The position numbers and the translations under genes were made by a program. This document shows positions 17,350-25,460 of a DNA stretch of 64,000 nucleotides, one piece after another. The first letter of the stretch is position 1; every line of letters starts with the position of its first letter. This stretch comes from Serratia fonticola (lineage in GTDB: Bacteria; Pseudomonadota; Gammaproteobacteria; Enterobacterales; Enterobacteriaceae): positions 4,526,001 through 4,590,000 of the forward strand of contig NZ_VFMK01000001.1 of the NCBI RefSeq assembly GCF_006715025.1, in the 5' to 3' direction. A model generated the notes under the pieces. That model ran no database searches. It was given only the letters and a program-made list of their open reading frames with translations, and was not told the DNA's origin.

Positions 17350-18255
17350 ATGCTCACCGTTATCCCAATTGTGATCGTTGTAGCGTTGATTATTGTCTTT
17401 GCCGGTATAAAAATTGTGCCGCAGGGTTACCAATGGACGGTGGAGCGCTTTGGCCGTTATACCAAAACACTGATGCCAGGATTGAACCTGGTTGTGCCAT
17501 ATATGGACCGTATTGGCCGAAAAATCAATATGATGGAGCAGGTGGTAGATATCCCGTCCCAAGAGGTGATCTCACGTGATAACGCCAACGTGGCGATTGA
17601 CGCCGTTTGTTTCATTCAGGTTGTCGATCCCGCGCGTGCCGCCTATGAGGTCAGCAACCTCGAACAGGCGATCGTTAACCTGACTATGACCAACTTCCGT
17701 ACCGTGCTCGGTTCAATGGAACTGGACGAAATGCTGTCGCAACGTGACAGCATCAACAGCCGCCTGCTGCGTATCGTCGATGAAGCCACCAACCCTTGGG
17801 GCGTCAAAATTACCCGTATCGAGATCCGCGATGTTCGCCCACCCGCTGAACTTATTGCCTCTATGAATGCCCAGATGAAAGCGGAACGAACCAAGCGAGC
17901 AGACATTCTGGAAGCGGAAGGGGTGCGTCAGGCCGCTATTCTGCGCGCCGAGGGGGAAAAGCAGTCGCAGATCCTGAAAGCCGAAGGGGAGCGCCAATCT
18001 GCGTTCCTGCAAGCGGAAGCGCGTGAACGTGCCGCCGAAGCAGAAGCCAAAGCGACACAGTTGGTTTCCGACGCAATTGCCAGTGGCAATATTCAGGCAA
18101 TCAACTACTTCGTAGCGCAAAAATACACTGATGCGCTGCAGAATATTGGGTCCGCCGATAACAGCAAGGTGATCATGATGCCGCTGGATGCCAGCAGCCT
18201 GCTGGGATCCATCGGCGGTATCACCGAGTTGCTGAAAGAGAGCAAAGGCAAGTAA
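17350..18255 (+). CDS. qmcA: SPFH-domain membrane protease modulator QmcA (YbbK)
   Basis: A 301-residue stomatin/prohibitin-like protein. An N-terminal membrane helix (about 3-20) is followed by the SPFH/band-7 domain (QGYQWTVERFGRYTKTLMPG, VDIPSQEVISRDNANVAIDA), then a charged coiled-coil with repeated RAEGEKQSQILKAEGERQ units (about 185-235). E. coli QmcA forms complexes associated with FtsH-HflKC in the inner membrane. AGGAGG lies 6 bases before the ATG. It is followed after 2 bases by ybbJ, the standard SPFH/NfeD pair. Confidence 0.95.
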   Translation: MLTVIPIVIVVALIIVFAGIKIVPQGYQWTVERFGRYTKTLMPGLNLVVPYMDRIGRKINMMEQVVDIPSQEVISRDNANVAIDAVCFIQVVDPARAAYEVSNLEQAIVNLTMTNFRTVLGSMELDEMLSQRDSINSRLLRIVDEATNPWGVKITRIEIRDVRPPAELIASMNAQMKAERTKRADILEAEGVRQAAILRAEGEKQSQILKAEGERQSAFLQAEARERAAEAEAKATQLVSDAIASGNIQAINYFVAQKYTDALQNIGSADNSKVIMMPLDASSLLGSIGGITELLKESKGK

Positions 18256-18257
18256 TC

Positions 18258-18716
18258 ATGATCGAACAGATCGCAGCAAACCCACAATGGTTTTGGCTCA
18301 CCCTCGGCGGGTTGCTGTTGGCGGCGGAAATGCTCGGTGCCAGCGGTTATCTGCTGTGGAGTGGGGTTTCAGCAGTGGTAGTCGGGTTGGTGGTCTGGCT
18401 ATTACCGCAGTTGGGCTGGGAGTGGCAAGGGGCTATGTTTGCCGTCATGACCATCGCCGTGGCCTATCTGTGGTGGTACTGGCTGCGCAAGCGGCCCACG
18501 GCAACCAGCGGTTCTCAGGTGCTTAACCAACGTAACCGCCAGTTGATCGGAACGCGTACTACTCTGACTGAACCGATGCACAACGGCTTGGGCCGTATCA
18601 ATATCGGCGATAGCAGTTGGCGCGCTCAAGCCAATGAAGATCTCCCCATCGGCACCGAAGTCGAAGTAGTAGCGGTCGAAGGGGTAACCTTGGTGATCCG
18701 CGCCATTCCTCGCTAA
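18258..18716 (+). CDS. ybbJ: NfeD-like membrane protein YbbJ
   Basis: A 152-residue inner-membrane protein with three to four hydrophobic segments (about 8-75) and a C-terminal OB-fold-like domain (LIGTRTTLTEPMHNGLGRI, EVVAVEGVTLVI) of the NfeD family, which partners SPFH proteins. It begins 2 bases after qmcA and its stop overlaps the stop of the convergent cueR by 4 bases. Confidence 0.93.
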   Translation: MIEQIAANPQWFWLTLGGLLLAAEMLGASGYLLWSGVSAVVVGLVVWLLPQLGWEWQGAMFAVMTIAVAYLWWYWLRKRPTATSGSQVLNQRNRQLIGTRTTLTEPMHNGLGRINIGDSSWRAQANEDLPIGTEVEVVAVEGVTLVIRAIPR

Positions 18717-19114
18717 TGTTTGTGGCAGCAGCCTGCCAGATTATTAATGATCGGGCAGTCTGCGCCTTCATCTCCCGGACACTGTTCCGCCAGTACCAAC
18801 AGGCGCTGACGCATTTTTCCCAATTCACTGATGTGCTTCTCGATCTCGGCCACTTTCTGCAACGTGCGGGCTTTAACATCGGCGCTGTGACGGGCGGGAT
18901 CATTGAACAAGGCCACCAGCTCACGGCACTCATCAAGGTTGAATCCCACCTGGCGAGCCTGGCGCAACAGCGTCAGTTCTTCAATATGTTTGGCATTGTA
19001 ACTACGGTAACCGTTGTCCGTGCGGATAGGCGCGGTCATCAAGCCTTTCTCTTCATAGAAACGAATGGCTTTGCTGGTCAAACCGGTTTTTTTCGCAACG
19101 TCGCTGATATTCAA
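18713..19114 (-). CDS. cueR: Copper-responsive MerR-family activator CueR
   Basis: A 133-residue MerR-type regulator that senses cytoplasmic Cu(I) and activates copA. The HTH is NISDVAKKTGLTSKAIRFYE. The C-terminal metal-binding loop CPGDEGADC holds the two ligand cysteines, followed by CCHKH. The frame stays open to 19186, but that extension would run through the CueR operator and promoter. The TTG at 19114, preceded by GGGGGAAG, aligns with the E. coli start, so a rare TTG initiation is inferred. It is divergent from copA. Confidence 0.94.
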   Translation of the reverse strand: MNISDVAKKTGLTSKAIRFYEEKGLMTAPIRTDNGYRSYNAKHIEELTLLRQARQVGFNLDECRELVALFNDPARHSADVKARTLQKVAEIEKHISELGKMRQRLLVLAEQCPGDEGADCPIINNLAGCCHKH

Positions 19115-19124
19115 TGCTTCCCCC

Positions 19125-19155
19125 TTGACCTTCCCCTTGCTGGAAGGTTTAACCT
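19125..19155 (+). promoter_or_regulatory. CueR-controlled copA promoter
   Basis: A -35 element TTGACC (19125-19130) and a -10 TAACCT (19150-19155) are separated by 19 bp, the over-long spacer typical of MerR-family promoters. The spacer carries the dyad ACCTTCC...GGAAGGT (19128-19148). This is essentially the E. coli copA promoter. Copper-bound CueR is known to distort such promoters to activate transcription. Confidence 0.93.
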
Positions 19156-19214
19156 TATTCTCAATGATAAAAGCCGAGGCGGTCAACCGCCATTAATTTG
19201 CGAGGAAAACCATC

Positions 19215-21932
19215 ATGTCACAAACTACCGTGCTGGCGTTGCAGGGACTCTCCTGCATGAACTGCGCGCAAAAGGTGAAAAAAGCCTTGGAAAGTCGCGC
19301 AGATGTCGAACAGGCCAACGTCAACGTTCACTACGCCAAAGTCACCGGTGTAGCCTCGGCTGTCGAGCTGATTGACAGCGTAGTTGCCGCTGGTTACCAC
19401 GCAGAGGTCGCCACACAGGCTGATACCGAGCTACAGCTTTCAGGCCTTTCCTGCATGCACTGCGTCGGCAGTACACGTAAGGCACTGGAAGCGGTGCCGG
19501 GTGTGATCGCGGCAGAGGTCACCACGGATGCTGCCAGGATCTACGGTGATACTCCCCCCGAGCAGTTAATTGCTGCGGTAGAAGCGGCTGGTTATCACGC
19601 CAGCCTGGCGGGAGAACGCCATCACCCAAAAACTGAGCCGCTGACTGAATCTGCCCCAACATTGCCGGAAACCCAGGCAGCGGCCATCTCTTCTCATCCG
19701 GTAACTCACATGGACGACGACGACAGTATCCAGCTGTTGCTCAGCGGTATGACCTGTGCAAGCTGCGTCAACAAAGTCCAGACGGCGTTGCAAAATGTCC
19801 CTGGGGTTGCGATAGCACGAGTCAATCTGGCGGAGCGCAGCGCACTGATTAGCGGTAATGTGGCGCCTCAGGCGCTGATCGCAGCGGTAGAAAAAGCGGG
19901 CTATGGCGCGGAAATGATTCAGGATGAAACTGAACGCCGCGAACGCCAGCAGCAGACAGCGCAAGCCAACATGAAACGCTTCAGTTGGCAGGCCGCATTA
20001 GGCTTGGCAGTGGGCGTACCGTTGATGGCCTGGGGGGTGTTTGGCGGCAGTATGACGCTAACACCAGAAACCCAACAACCCTGGATGATTGTTGGCATCG
20101 TTACCTTGGCCGTGATGGTATTCGCCGGTGGCCACTTCTATCGTAATGCCTGGCGCGCACTGATGAACGGCAGTGCCACCATGGATACCCTGGTAGCTTT
20201 GGGGACCGGGGCCGCCTGGCTGTATTCCATCAGCGTCAATATCTGGCCAGACTTCTTCCCTATGCAAGCCCGGCATCTGTATTACGAAGCCAGTGCAATG
20301 ATTATCGGCCTGATTAACCTGGGTCATGCTCTGGAGCAGCGTGCACGCCAGCGTTCCTCCCAGGCGCTGGAGCGGCTGCTGGACCTGACGCCACCGACGG
20401 CCAGGCTGGTCACAGAGCTGGGTGAAAAGAGTATCCCGCTGAAAGACGTCCAGTTAGGTATGACGTTACGCTTAACCACTGGCGATCGCATTCCTGTAGA
20501 TGGAGAGATCGTTCAAGGTGAAGTCTGGATCGATGAAGCCATGCTGACCGGCGAAGCCGTACCGCAGCAGAAAGGCGTTGGCGATACGGTTCATGCCGGT
20601 ACGGTAGTGGATGACGGTAGCGTGCTGTTCCGCGCGGCGGCTATCGGCACTCAAACCACACTGGCACGCATTATTAAACTGGTACGCCAGGCGCAAAGCA
20701 GCAAACCGGAGATCGGCCGTTTAGCAGACCGGATCTCGGCGGTGTTTGTGCCGACCGTGGTGGCGATTGCCTTATTCAGTGCGGCAATCTGGTACTTCTT
20801 TGGCCCGCAACCGCAGTTGGTTTATACGCTGGTGATCGCCACGACGGTACTGATTATTGCCTGCCCTTGTGCCTTGGGTTTGGCGACACCTATGTCGATC
20901 ATTTCGGGTGTTGGCCGAGCTGCAGAGTTTGGTGTGTTGGTACGTGACGCCGATGCGCTGCAACAGGCCAGCAATCTCGATACTTTGGTGTTTGACAAAA
21001 CCGGTACGCTGACGGAAGGCCAGCCACGCGTGGTCGAAATCATCACCTTTAACCAGACAGAGGAACAACAGGCATTACGTTGGGCTGCTGCGCTGGAGCA
21101 AGGGGCTAACCATCCGCTGGCCCGTGCCATCGTTGACCATGCCAGAGGGCAGATATTACCTGCGGTCGAACAGTTCCGTACCTTGCGTGGTGCCGGTGTC
21201 AGTGGTGAGGTTGAAGGTGTTCAGCTCTTGCTGGGCAATGCCAAATTGTTGCAGGAAAACCAGATCACGACTGATGAGCTACAGCAGCAAATACAGCAGC
21301 AGGCAGAGCGTGGCATCACACCAGTACTGCTGGCTGCCAATGGCAAACCCGCCGCGTTGATTGCTATCCGTGACCCTTTGCGCAGCGACAGCGTCAGCGC
21401 GTTGCAGCGCCTGCATCAGCAAGGTTATCAGTTGGTGATGTTGACGGGCGATAACCCGGTAACCGCTAATGCAATAGCCAAAGAGGCCGGTATTGACCGG
21501 GTGATTGCTGGCGTCATGCCGGAAGGGAAAGCGGATGCCATCAAGCAACTGCAGGCTCAGGGCCATCGGGTCGCCATGGTGGGTGACGGCATCAATGATG
21601 CCCCGGCATTGGCACAGGCCGACGTGGGGATCGCCATGGGGGGCGGGAGCGATATTGCGATTGAGACCGCCGCCATCACCCTGATGCGCCACAGCCTGAG
21701 CGGCGTCGCCGATGCGCTGGCGCTGTCAAAAGCCACGCTGCGCAATATGAAGCAAAACCTGCTCGGGGCGTTCATCTACAACGCGCTCGGCATTCCCATT
21801 GCTGCAGGTGTGCTGTACCCACTGACCGGTACTTTGCTCAGCCCGGTGGTTGCCGGAGCAGCAATGGCGCTGTCTTCCATTACCGTGGTCAGCAACGCCA
21901 ACCGATTACTGCGCTTCAAACCCAAGCAGTGA
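19215..21932 (+). CDS. copA: Copper-exporting P1B-type ATPase CopA
   Basis: A 905-residue Cu(I)-exporting ATPase of the inner membrane. Three N-terminal heavy-metal-binding domains carry CMNC (C14, C17), CMHC (C80, C83) and CASC (C181, C184); E. coli CopA has two. The core shows the TGEAVP actuator loop, the CPC metal site in IIACPCALGLATP, the DKTGTLTEG phosphorylation motif and GDGINDAPALAQADVG. Transcription is CueR-controlled. A slippery heptamer with an immediate -1 stop follows the second metal domain (see separate feature). A strong terminator follows. Confidence 0.96.
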   Translation: MSQTTVLALQGLSCMNCAQKVKKALESRADVEQANVNVHYAKVTGVASAVELIDSVVAAGYHAEVATQADTELQLSGLSCMHCVGSTRKALEAVPGVIAAEVTTDAARIYGDTPPEQLIAAVEAAGYHASLAGERHHPKTEPLTESAPTLPETQAAAISSHPVTHMDDDDSIQLLLSGMTCASCVNKVQTALQNVPGVAIARVNLAERSALISGNVAPQALIAAVEKAGYGAEMIQDETERRERQQQTAQANMKRFSWQAALGLAVGVPLMAWGVFGGSMTLTPETQQPWMIVGIVTLAVMVFAGGHFYRNAWRALMNGSATMDTLVALGTGAAWLYSISVNIWPDFFPMQARHLYYEASAMIIGLINLGHALEQRARQRSSQALERLLDLTPPTARLVTELGEKSIPLKDVQLGMTLRLTTGDRIPVDGEIVQGEVWIDEAMLTGEAVPQQKGVGDTVHAGTVVDDGSVLFRAAAIGTQTTLARIIKLVRQAQSSKPEIGRLADRISAVFVPTVVAIALFSAAIWYFFGPQPQLVYTLVIATTVLIIACPCALGLATPMSIISGVGRAAEFGVLVRDADALQQASNLDTLVFDKTGTLTEGQPRVVEIITFNQTEEQQALRWAAALEQGANHPLARAIVDHARGQILPAVEQFRTLRGAGVSGEVEGVQLLLGNAKLLQENQITTDELQQQIQQQAERGITPVLLAANGKPAALIAIRDPLRSDSVSALQRLHQQGYQLVMLTGDNPVTANAIAKEAGIDRVIAGVMPEGKADAIKQLQAQGHRVAMVGDGINDAPALAQADVGIAMGGGSDIAIETAAITLMRHSLSGVADALALSKATLRNMKQNLLGAFIYNALGIPIAAGVLYPLTGTLLSPVVAGAAMALSSITVVSNANRLLRFKPKQ
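19625..19684 (+). promoter_or_regulatory. Putative programmed -1 frameshift site in copA (CopZ-like product)
   Basis: The heptamer C CCA AAA (19625-19631) lies at codons 137-139. After a -1 slip the next codons are AAC and TGA (19634-19636), so the short product would be 140 residues containing metal domains 1 and 2. Six to seven bases downstream, GCCGCTG (19637-19643) can pair with CAGCGGC (19678-19684). E. coli copA is known to make the copper chaperone CopA(Z) by frameshifting at CCCAAAG followed by a structured RNA, and the arrangement here is closely analogous. Confidence 0.7.
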
Positions 21933-21936
21933 TCCT

Positions 21937-21973
21937 AAACCGCAGCGCAACTCATTACGCTGCGGTTTCTTTA
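21937..21973 (+). terminator. copA terminator
   Basis: AAACCGCAGCG (21937-21947) pairs perfectly with CGCTGCGGTTT (21958-21968), followed by CTTTA. An 11-bp stem with a T-rich tail, directly after the copA stop. Confidence 0.85.
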
Positions 21974-22080
21974 GGGTAATCCCGATTATTCCGACTTTCC
22001 TGTCTGACACTAAGCGTTTAGCATGGAACAAACGCCACAGCCACCGGCTCTGTGGTGAGGATAATCAGGAGCCACGCTGT

Positions 22081-22884
22081 ATGGGTCAATTGTTACGCCA
22101 CATCGCCGCCTTTCTCGGTCTTATTTCCCCGATGGCCTATGCCTACCCAGCCTTGGATATTACCCTGCCTGGAGAGCGTCACCTTCATCTGGTGGGGAGC
22201 ATTCACATGGGCACTGTTGATATGTCGCCGCTTCCTCCACGGCTGGCGGCGCGTTTACGGCAGGCCGATGCGTTGATTGTTGAGGCCGATATCACCGGTT
22301 CCGCCTCCCCTTTTGGTCACAGCGGGCTTCAGCCTACGCTGGATGAGCGTCTTTCCAACGAGGAGTTCCAACGCCTGCAGGCATTATGCCAGGAGCTTGG
22401 CTCAGATATTGAGGCCTTTTCTACCCTGCCCGGTTGGCAGATCGCGCTGATGATGCAGGCACAACAGGCTCAGCGGCTGGGATTACGTGCCGAATACGGC
22501 ATTGACTACCAGCTGTTGCAGGCTGCCAAAACGCGACAAATGCCCGTGATAGAACTGGAGGGTGCCGAAGAGCAGCTAGACATGTTGGAGCAACTGCCTG
22601 AAGGGGGCATGGCGCTGCTGCACGACACGCTAGAGCATTGGCATACCAACGCACGTTTGCTGCAAACCATGGTGAGTTGGTGGTTGGATAGCAAACCAAA
22701 CGCCACGCTTGAAACGCTCCCCTCCACCTTTAGCGCCGGACTCTACGACGTATTGATGCACCGCCGTAACCGTAACTGGCAGCAAAAACTGGAAGCATTA
22801 CCACCGGGAAACTACGTGGTGGCCGTTGGGGCGTTACATCTTTACGGTGAAGACAATCTGCCCGCCATGCTGCAAACGCGATAA
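22081..22884 (+). CDS. ybaP: TraB/GumN-family protein YbaP
   Basis: A 267-residue protein of the TraB family, matching E. coli YbaP (264). Family signatures are the N-terminal HLVGSIHMGTVDMSPLPP and the C-terminal NYVVAVGALHLYGEDNL, both with conserved His and Gly residues. The N-terminus (MGQLLRHIAAFLGLISPMAYA) looks like a signal peptide. The biochemical role of YbaP is not established. AGGAG lies 9 bases before the ATG at 22081. The frame stays open upstream across the copA terminator, so earlier starts are rejected. Confidence 0.92.
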   Translation: MGQLLRHIAAFLGLISPMAYAYPALDITLPGERHLHLVGSIHMGTVDMSPLPPRLAARLRQADALIVEADITGSASPFGHSGLQPTLDERLSNEEFQRLQALCQELGSDIEAFSTLPGWQIALMMQAQQAQRLGLRAEYGIDYQLLQAAKTRQMPVIELEGAEEQLDMLEQLPEGGMALLHDTLEHWHTNARLLQTMVSWWLDSKPNATLETLPSTFSAGLYDVLMHRRNRNWQQKLEALPPGNYVVAVGALHLYGEDNLPAMLQTR

Positions 22885-22962
22885 AAAAATGGCCAATATC
22901 GCTATTGGCCAGTCAAAGAGGAATTTCTAATATTCTCACCCGTCATACTCCACGTCGTCTGT
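22883..22962 (-). ncRNA. chiX: Small regulatory RNA ChiX (MicM/SroB)
   Basis: On the minus strand the conserved ChiX body AAATTCCTCTTTGAC (22926 to 22912) leads into a perfect hairpin TGGCCAATA-GCGA-TATTGGCCA (22911 to 22890) and seven T (22889 to 22883). E. coli ChiX has the same sequence and lies in the same gap between ybaP and ybaK. ChiX is an Hfq-dependent RNA that silences the chitoporin gene chiP, and the AAATTCCTCTTTG region is its target-pairing seed. The 5' end near 22962 is inferred from the E. coli length; this part is less conserved. Confidence 0.93.
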
Positions 22963-23168
22963 GCGTTAGCTTTCTGACAACTCGAATTATTCAGGGCATT
23001 GTTATACGCTTAGTAACCGTGTTAGCGATTACTACAGACAGGGTAGCAATCTGGTGAACATATTGGCAACTGCCTTTACTTATTCCTGACTCAGGTTGCT
23101 CATTGGATTCCAATTTTGTAGTTTTATTGCATCTCAATGCCACTTCCCTCGATTTTGGAAAATAGCTT

Positions 23169-23648
23169 ATGACGCCCGCCGTGGTTCTGCTCGAAAAACA
23201 AAAAGTCGCCTTTAGCCTTCACACCTACCATCACGACAGCGATGAAACCCACTTCGGCGAGGAAGTCGTGAAGAAGCTGGGGCTGAATGCCGAACAGGTC
23301 TACAAAACGCTGTTAGTCGCCCTCAACGGCGATGGCAAAAATCTGGCCGTGGCGGTTACGCCAGTGGCAACGCAATTGGATCTGAAAAAGGTGGCCAAAG
23401 CGCTGGGTGCCAAAAAAGCCGACATGGCCGATCCCACTATCGCTCAGCGCGTGACAGGTTATCTTGTTGGCGGCATCAGCCCACTCGGGCAGAAAAAACG
23501 CTTACCTACGGTCATTGACAGCCCGGCGCAGCACTTCGCGACCATTTACGTCTCGGGTGGCAAACGTGGGCTGGATATCGAACTCGCGCCCGGCGATTTA
23601 TGCAGTCTGCTTTCTGCCACATTCGCTGATATCGCCAAGCGGGATTGA
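23169..23648 (+). CDS. ybaK: Cys-tRNA(Pro) deacylase YbaK
   Basis: A 159-residue protein, collinear with E. coli YbaK. It hydrolyses cysteine mischarged onto tRNA-Pro and acts with prolyl-tRNA synthetase as a trans-editing factor. The YbaK/ProX core is visible: HTYHHDSDETHFGEEVVKKL, VYKTLLVALNG, LDLKKVAKALGAKKADMADP with the catalytic Lys context, TGYLVGGISPLGQKKRLPT and YVSGGKRGLDIEL. GGA precedes the ATG. A hairpin (23656-23680) follows. Confidence 0.95.
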   Translation: MTPAVVLLEKQKVAFSLHTYHHDSDETHFGEEVVKKLGLNAEQVYKTLLVALNGDGKNLAVAVTPVATQLDLKKVAKALGAKKADMADPTIAQRVTGYLVGGISPLGQKKRLPTVIDSPAQHFATIYVSGGKRGLDIELAPGDLCSLLSATFADIAKRD

Positions 23649-23655
23649 AAAGTAG

Positions 23656-23680
23656 GCAGTTGCGTTGTTAACGCAACTGC
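23656..23680. terminator. Hairpin between ybaK and the CHAP/ChW gene
   Basis: GCAGTTGCGTT (23656-23666) pairs perfectly with AACGCAACTGC (23670-23680). There is no T-tract on either side, so it is only a possible terminator for the converging ybaK and CHAP-domain transcripts. Confidence 0.45.
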
Positions 23681-23735
23681 TAAATACTCCGAACAATTAA
23701 AGCCCCTCGTTAAAAGAGTAGGCTTTAGCATGACT

Positions 23736-25031
23736 TTACTTGGCTATAAGTTTGATACGAATTGCCTGGATCGCCAGTTTTTGACCTGTCGTCCCCGCCA
23801 TTTCGCCATTTTTAACCCATTGCATCCACCCCTTATTCGTAACATGTACCTGATACGTAATGTCATACTTAGTTTCCAAGCCATTTTTTAGCCTGATTTT
23901 TACAGCTTGCAGCGATAATTTTTGCCCAACGGTACCACCAGCATTAGTAAGCCAGCCTTTTTCTGCAACATGGGCATCGATTTGAATATTTTCTTTTTTA
24001 CCATTTACACAAACCTCTAAACATTGTGCATCTATATTCAAACCCGTGGTGCCCGCCATCTGGTTATTTGAGACATAACCTAACCAACCTTCTTCCGCTA
24101 AATGCATACGATAAGAAAGCCCTTCAGTTCCAGGTTTAGCCACGCCCTGTACAATAGGTTTGCGAACCAATTTCATTTTAATGGCTTGCATACTCTTCTT
24201 TTGCCCCGTAGTGCCCGCTGTTTGGCCATCTTTAACCCAACTCAACCAGCCGTTTTCCGCTACGTGTGCCTGATACTCCAAATTGTAGTAGTTGGCAGCT
24301 TCTCCTGTCAGCTTTGCCTGCAACGCCTCAACGGCTTTAGACTGCCCGGTGGTACCGGCAATCTGACCACTTTTAACCCAGTTGGCCCAGCCGACACCTG
24401 CGATGTGTGCTCGATATTCAACAGAACCATTGATATTTCCATTCATGAAAATAATTTTAATTGCTTCGATAGGCAGTTTATAACCAGTGGAACCAGAAAT
24501 AGCGCCATCTTTGACATTGTTCATCCAGCCCACTTTACTGACGTGAGTTTCATAGTTAATGCCTTTTGACACAGCCTTCGCCGGATTCTTTGGCGGTAAT
24601 TTCGGTGCTACTGGCGCAGAATCCTTATATGGTGGTCGAATGACTCCCCAAAAATTAGTATAACCTCGAGAATATGCGCGGGCAGGACCGCTACCATCAT
24701 AAGGAGGCTGACCATTTTGCTCTACGGAAGTATAACTTGTCATCGTTGCACTAGTGATAATACCTGTATGACCGTACTGATCGTGATCCCAAATAAAAAT
24801 ATCTCCAGGTAATGGCAAAAAGTCGGGGGTATTTTGAAAACGTTTAAACCCCGCGGGTAGACCTTGATAAGCTAAATCGCGAGCATTTCCTTTTGGCCAC
24901 CAACCAAAATGCTCATGACAGAATGCCACAATCAAATCCATGCATTGTGCACCTGCAAAATTATCCATATCAATTCTCTGACCAATTTTACTATTTGCCC
25001 ATGAGACTGCTTGTTCTTTTGTTAACTCCAT
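23736..25031 (-). CDS. CHAP-domain peptidoglycan hydrolase with six ChW repeats
   Basis: A 431-residue two-part protein. Residues 1 to about 125 form a CHAP (cysteine/histidine amidohydrolase-peptidase) domain: C30 in GAQCMDLIVAFCHEHFG, H88 in YGHTGIIT, then E104 and N106 in SVEQNG. This subtype resembles endolysins of Gram-positive phages. After a Pro-rich linker come six repeats of about 45 residues carrying GW and (S/A)GTTGQ, of the clostridial-hydrophobic-W (ChW) type, at roughly 158-431. No signal peptide or transmembrane helix is seen. GGAGAG lies 7 bases before the ATG at 25031; an in-frame ATG at 25046 has no good Shine-Dalgarno sequence. The gene is A+T-richer than its neighbours and is absent from the E. 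coli ybaK-ushA order, so acquisition by transfer is likely. Confidence 0.85.
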   Translation of the reverse strand: MELTKEQAVSWANSKIGQRIDMDNFAGAQCMDLIVAFCHEHFGWWPKGNARDLAYQGLPAGFKRFQNTPDFLPLPGDIFIWDHDQYGHTGIITSATMTSYTSVEQNGQPPYDGSGPARAYSRGYTNFWGVIRPPYKDSAPVAPKLPPKNPAKAVSKGINYETHVSKVGWMNNVKDGAISGSTGYKLPIEAIKIIFMNGNINGSVEYRAHIAGVGWANWVKSGQIAGTTGQSKAVEALQAKLTGEAANYYNLEYQAHVAENGWLSWVKDGQTAGTTGQKKSMQAIKMKLVRKPIVQGVAKPGTEGLSYRMHLAEEGWLGYVSNNQMAGTTGLNIDAQCLEVCVNGKKENIQIDAHVAEKGWLTNAGGTVGQKLSLQAVKIRLKNGLETKYDITYQVHVTNKGWMQWVKNGEMAGTTGQKLAIQAIRIKLIAK

Positions 25032-25460
25032 AGTATTTCTCTCCATTTATATTAATAACCACTGTGCAAATACACAGTAGTTTTAAGTTAACAAAATTTA
25101 ATGTAACTTACGAAACAACCTCAATGTGTACGACACCACACAACAAACACGTGTATTTGATAGCAAAACTTTTCACTGCCAGAAATGAAGTTGATTGGCT
25201 TTCTGACACACAAAAATATGTATTCATAGCTGATTATGGTTGTTTTTTACTGGTATTAGGGCGAGATGCGATATCGTTTTAAACTATGCAATAAGTTTAA
25301 TGTTTTTTTCTGGAAGTTTGTTTTTTGCTGGGTACTTAACGCCATTGCGTGTGATGTCAGGACGGATATTGAGCAAATCACGCTAGAAAAGAGTTATTAC
25401 ATTATTGAAGGCAGGCGGTTTTCTATGCTATCGCCGCAAGAAAACCGCCCTTATATTGAG
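25032..25460. other. A+T-rich gap upstream of the CHAP/ChW gene
   Basis: About 430 bases of A+T-rich DNA holding the CHAP gene promoter and the ushA 3' hairpin. Short plus-strand frames (25064-25282, 25266-25514) have no Shine-Dalgarno sequence and no protein-like character, and the second runs through the hairpin into the end of ushA. No immunity-like gene could be supported. Confidence 0.5.
25414..25449 (-). terminator. Hairpin after ushA
   Basis: GGCGGTTTTC (25414-25423) pairs perfectly with GAAAACCGCC (25440-25449) around a 16-base loop, 11 bases beyond the ushA stop. No T-tract follows, so it may only stabilise the 3' end. Confidence 0.5.

Noticed and set aside
18716..19375. 219-codon plus-strand frame opposite cueR
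   Set aside because: Antisense to a clear MerR-family gene and running into the copA start in the wrong frame.
21850..22080. Upstream extension of the ybaP frame into copA
   Set aside because: The extension crosses the copA terminator; AGGAG before ATG 22081 and the family length set the start.
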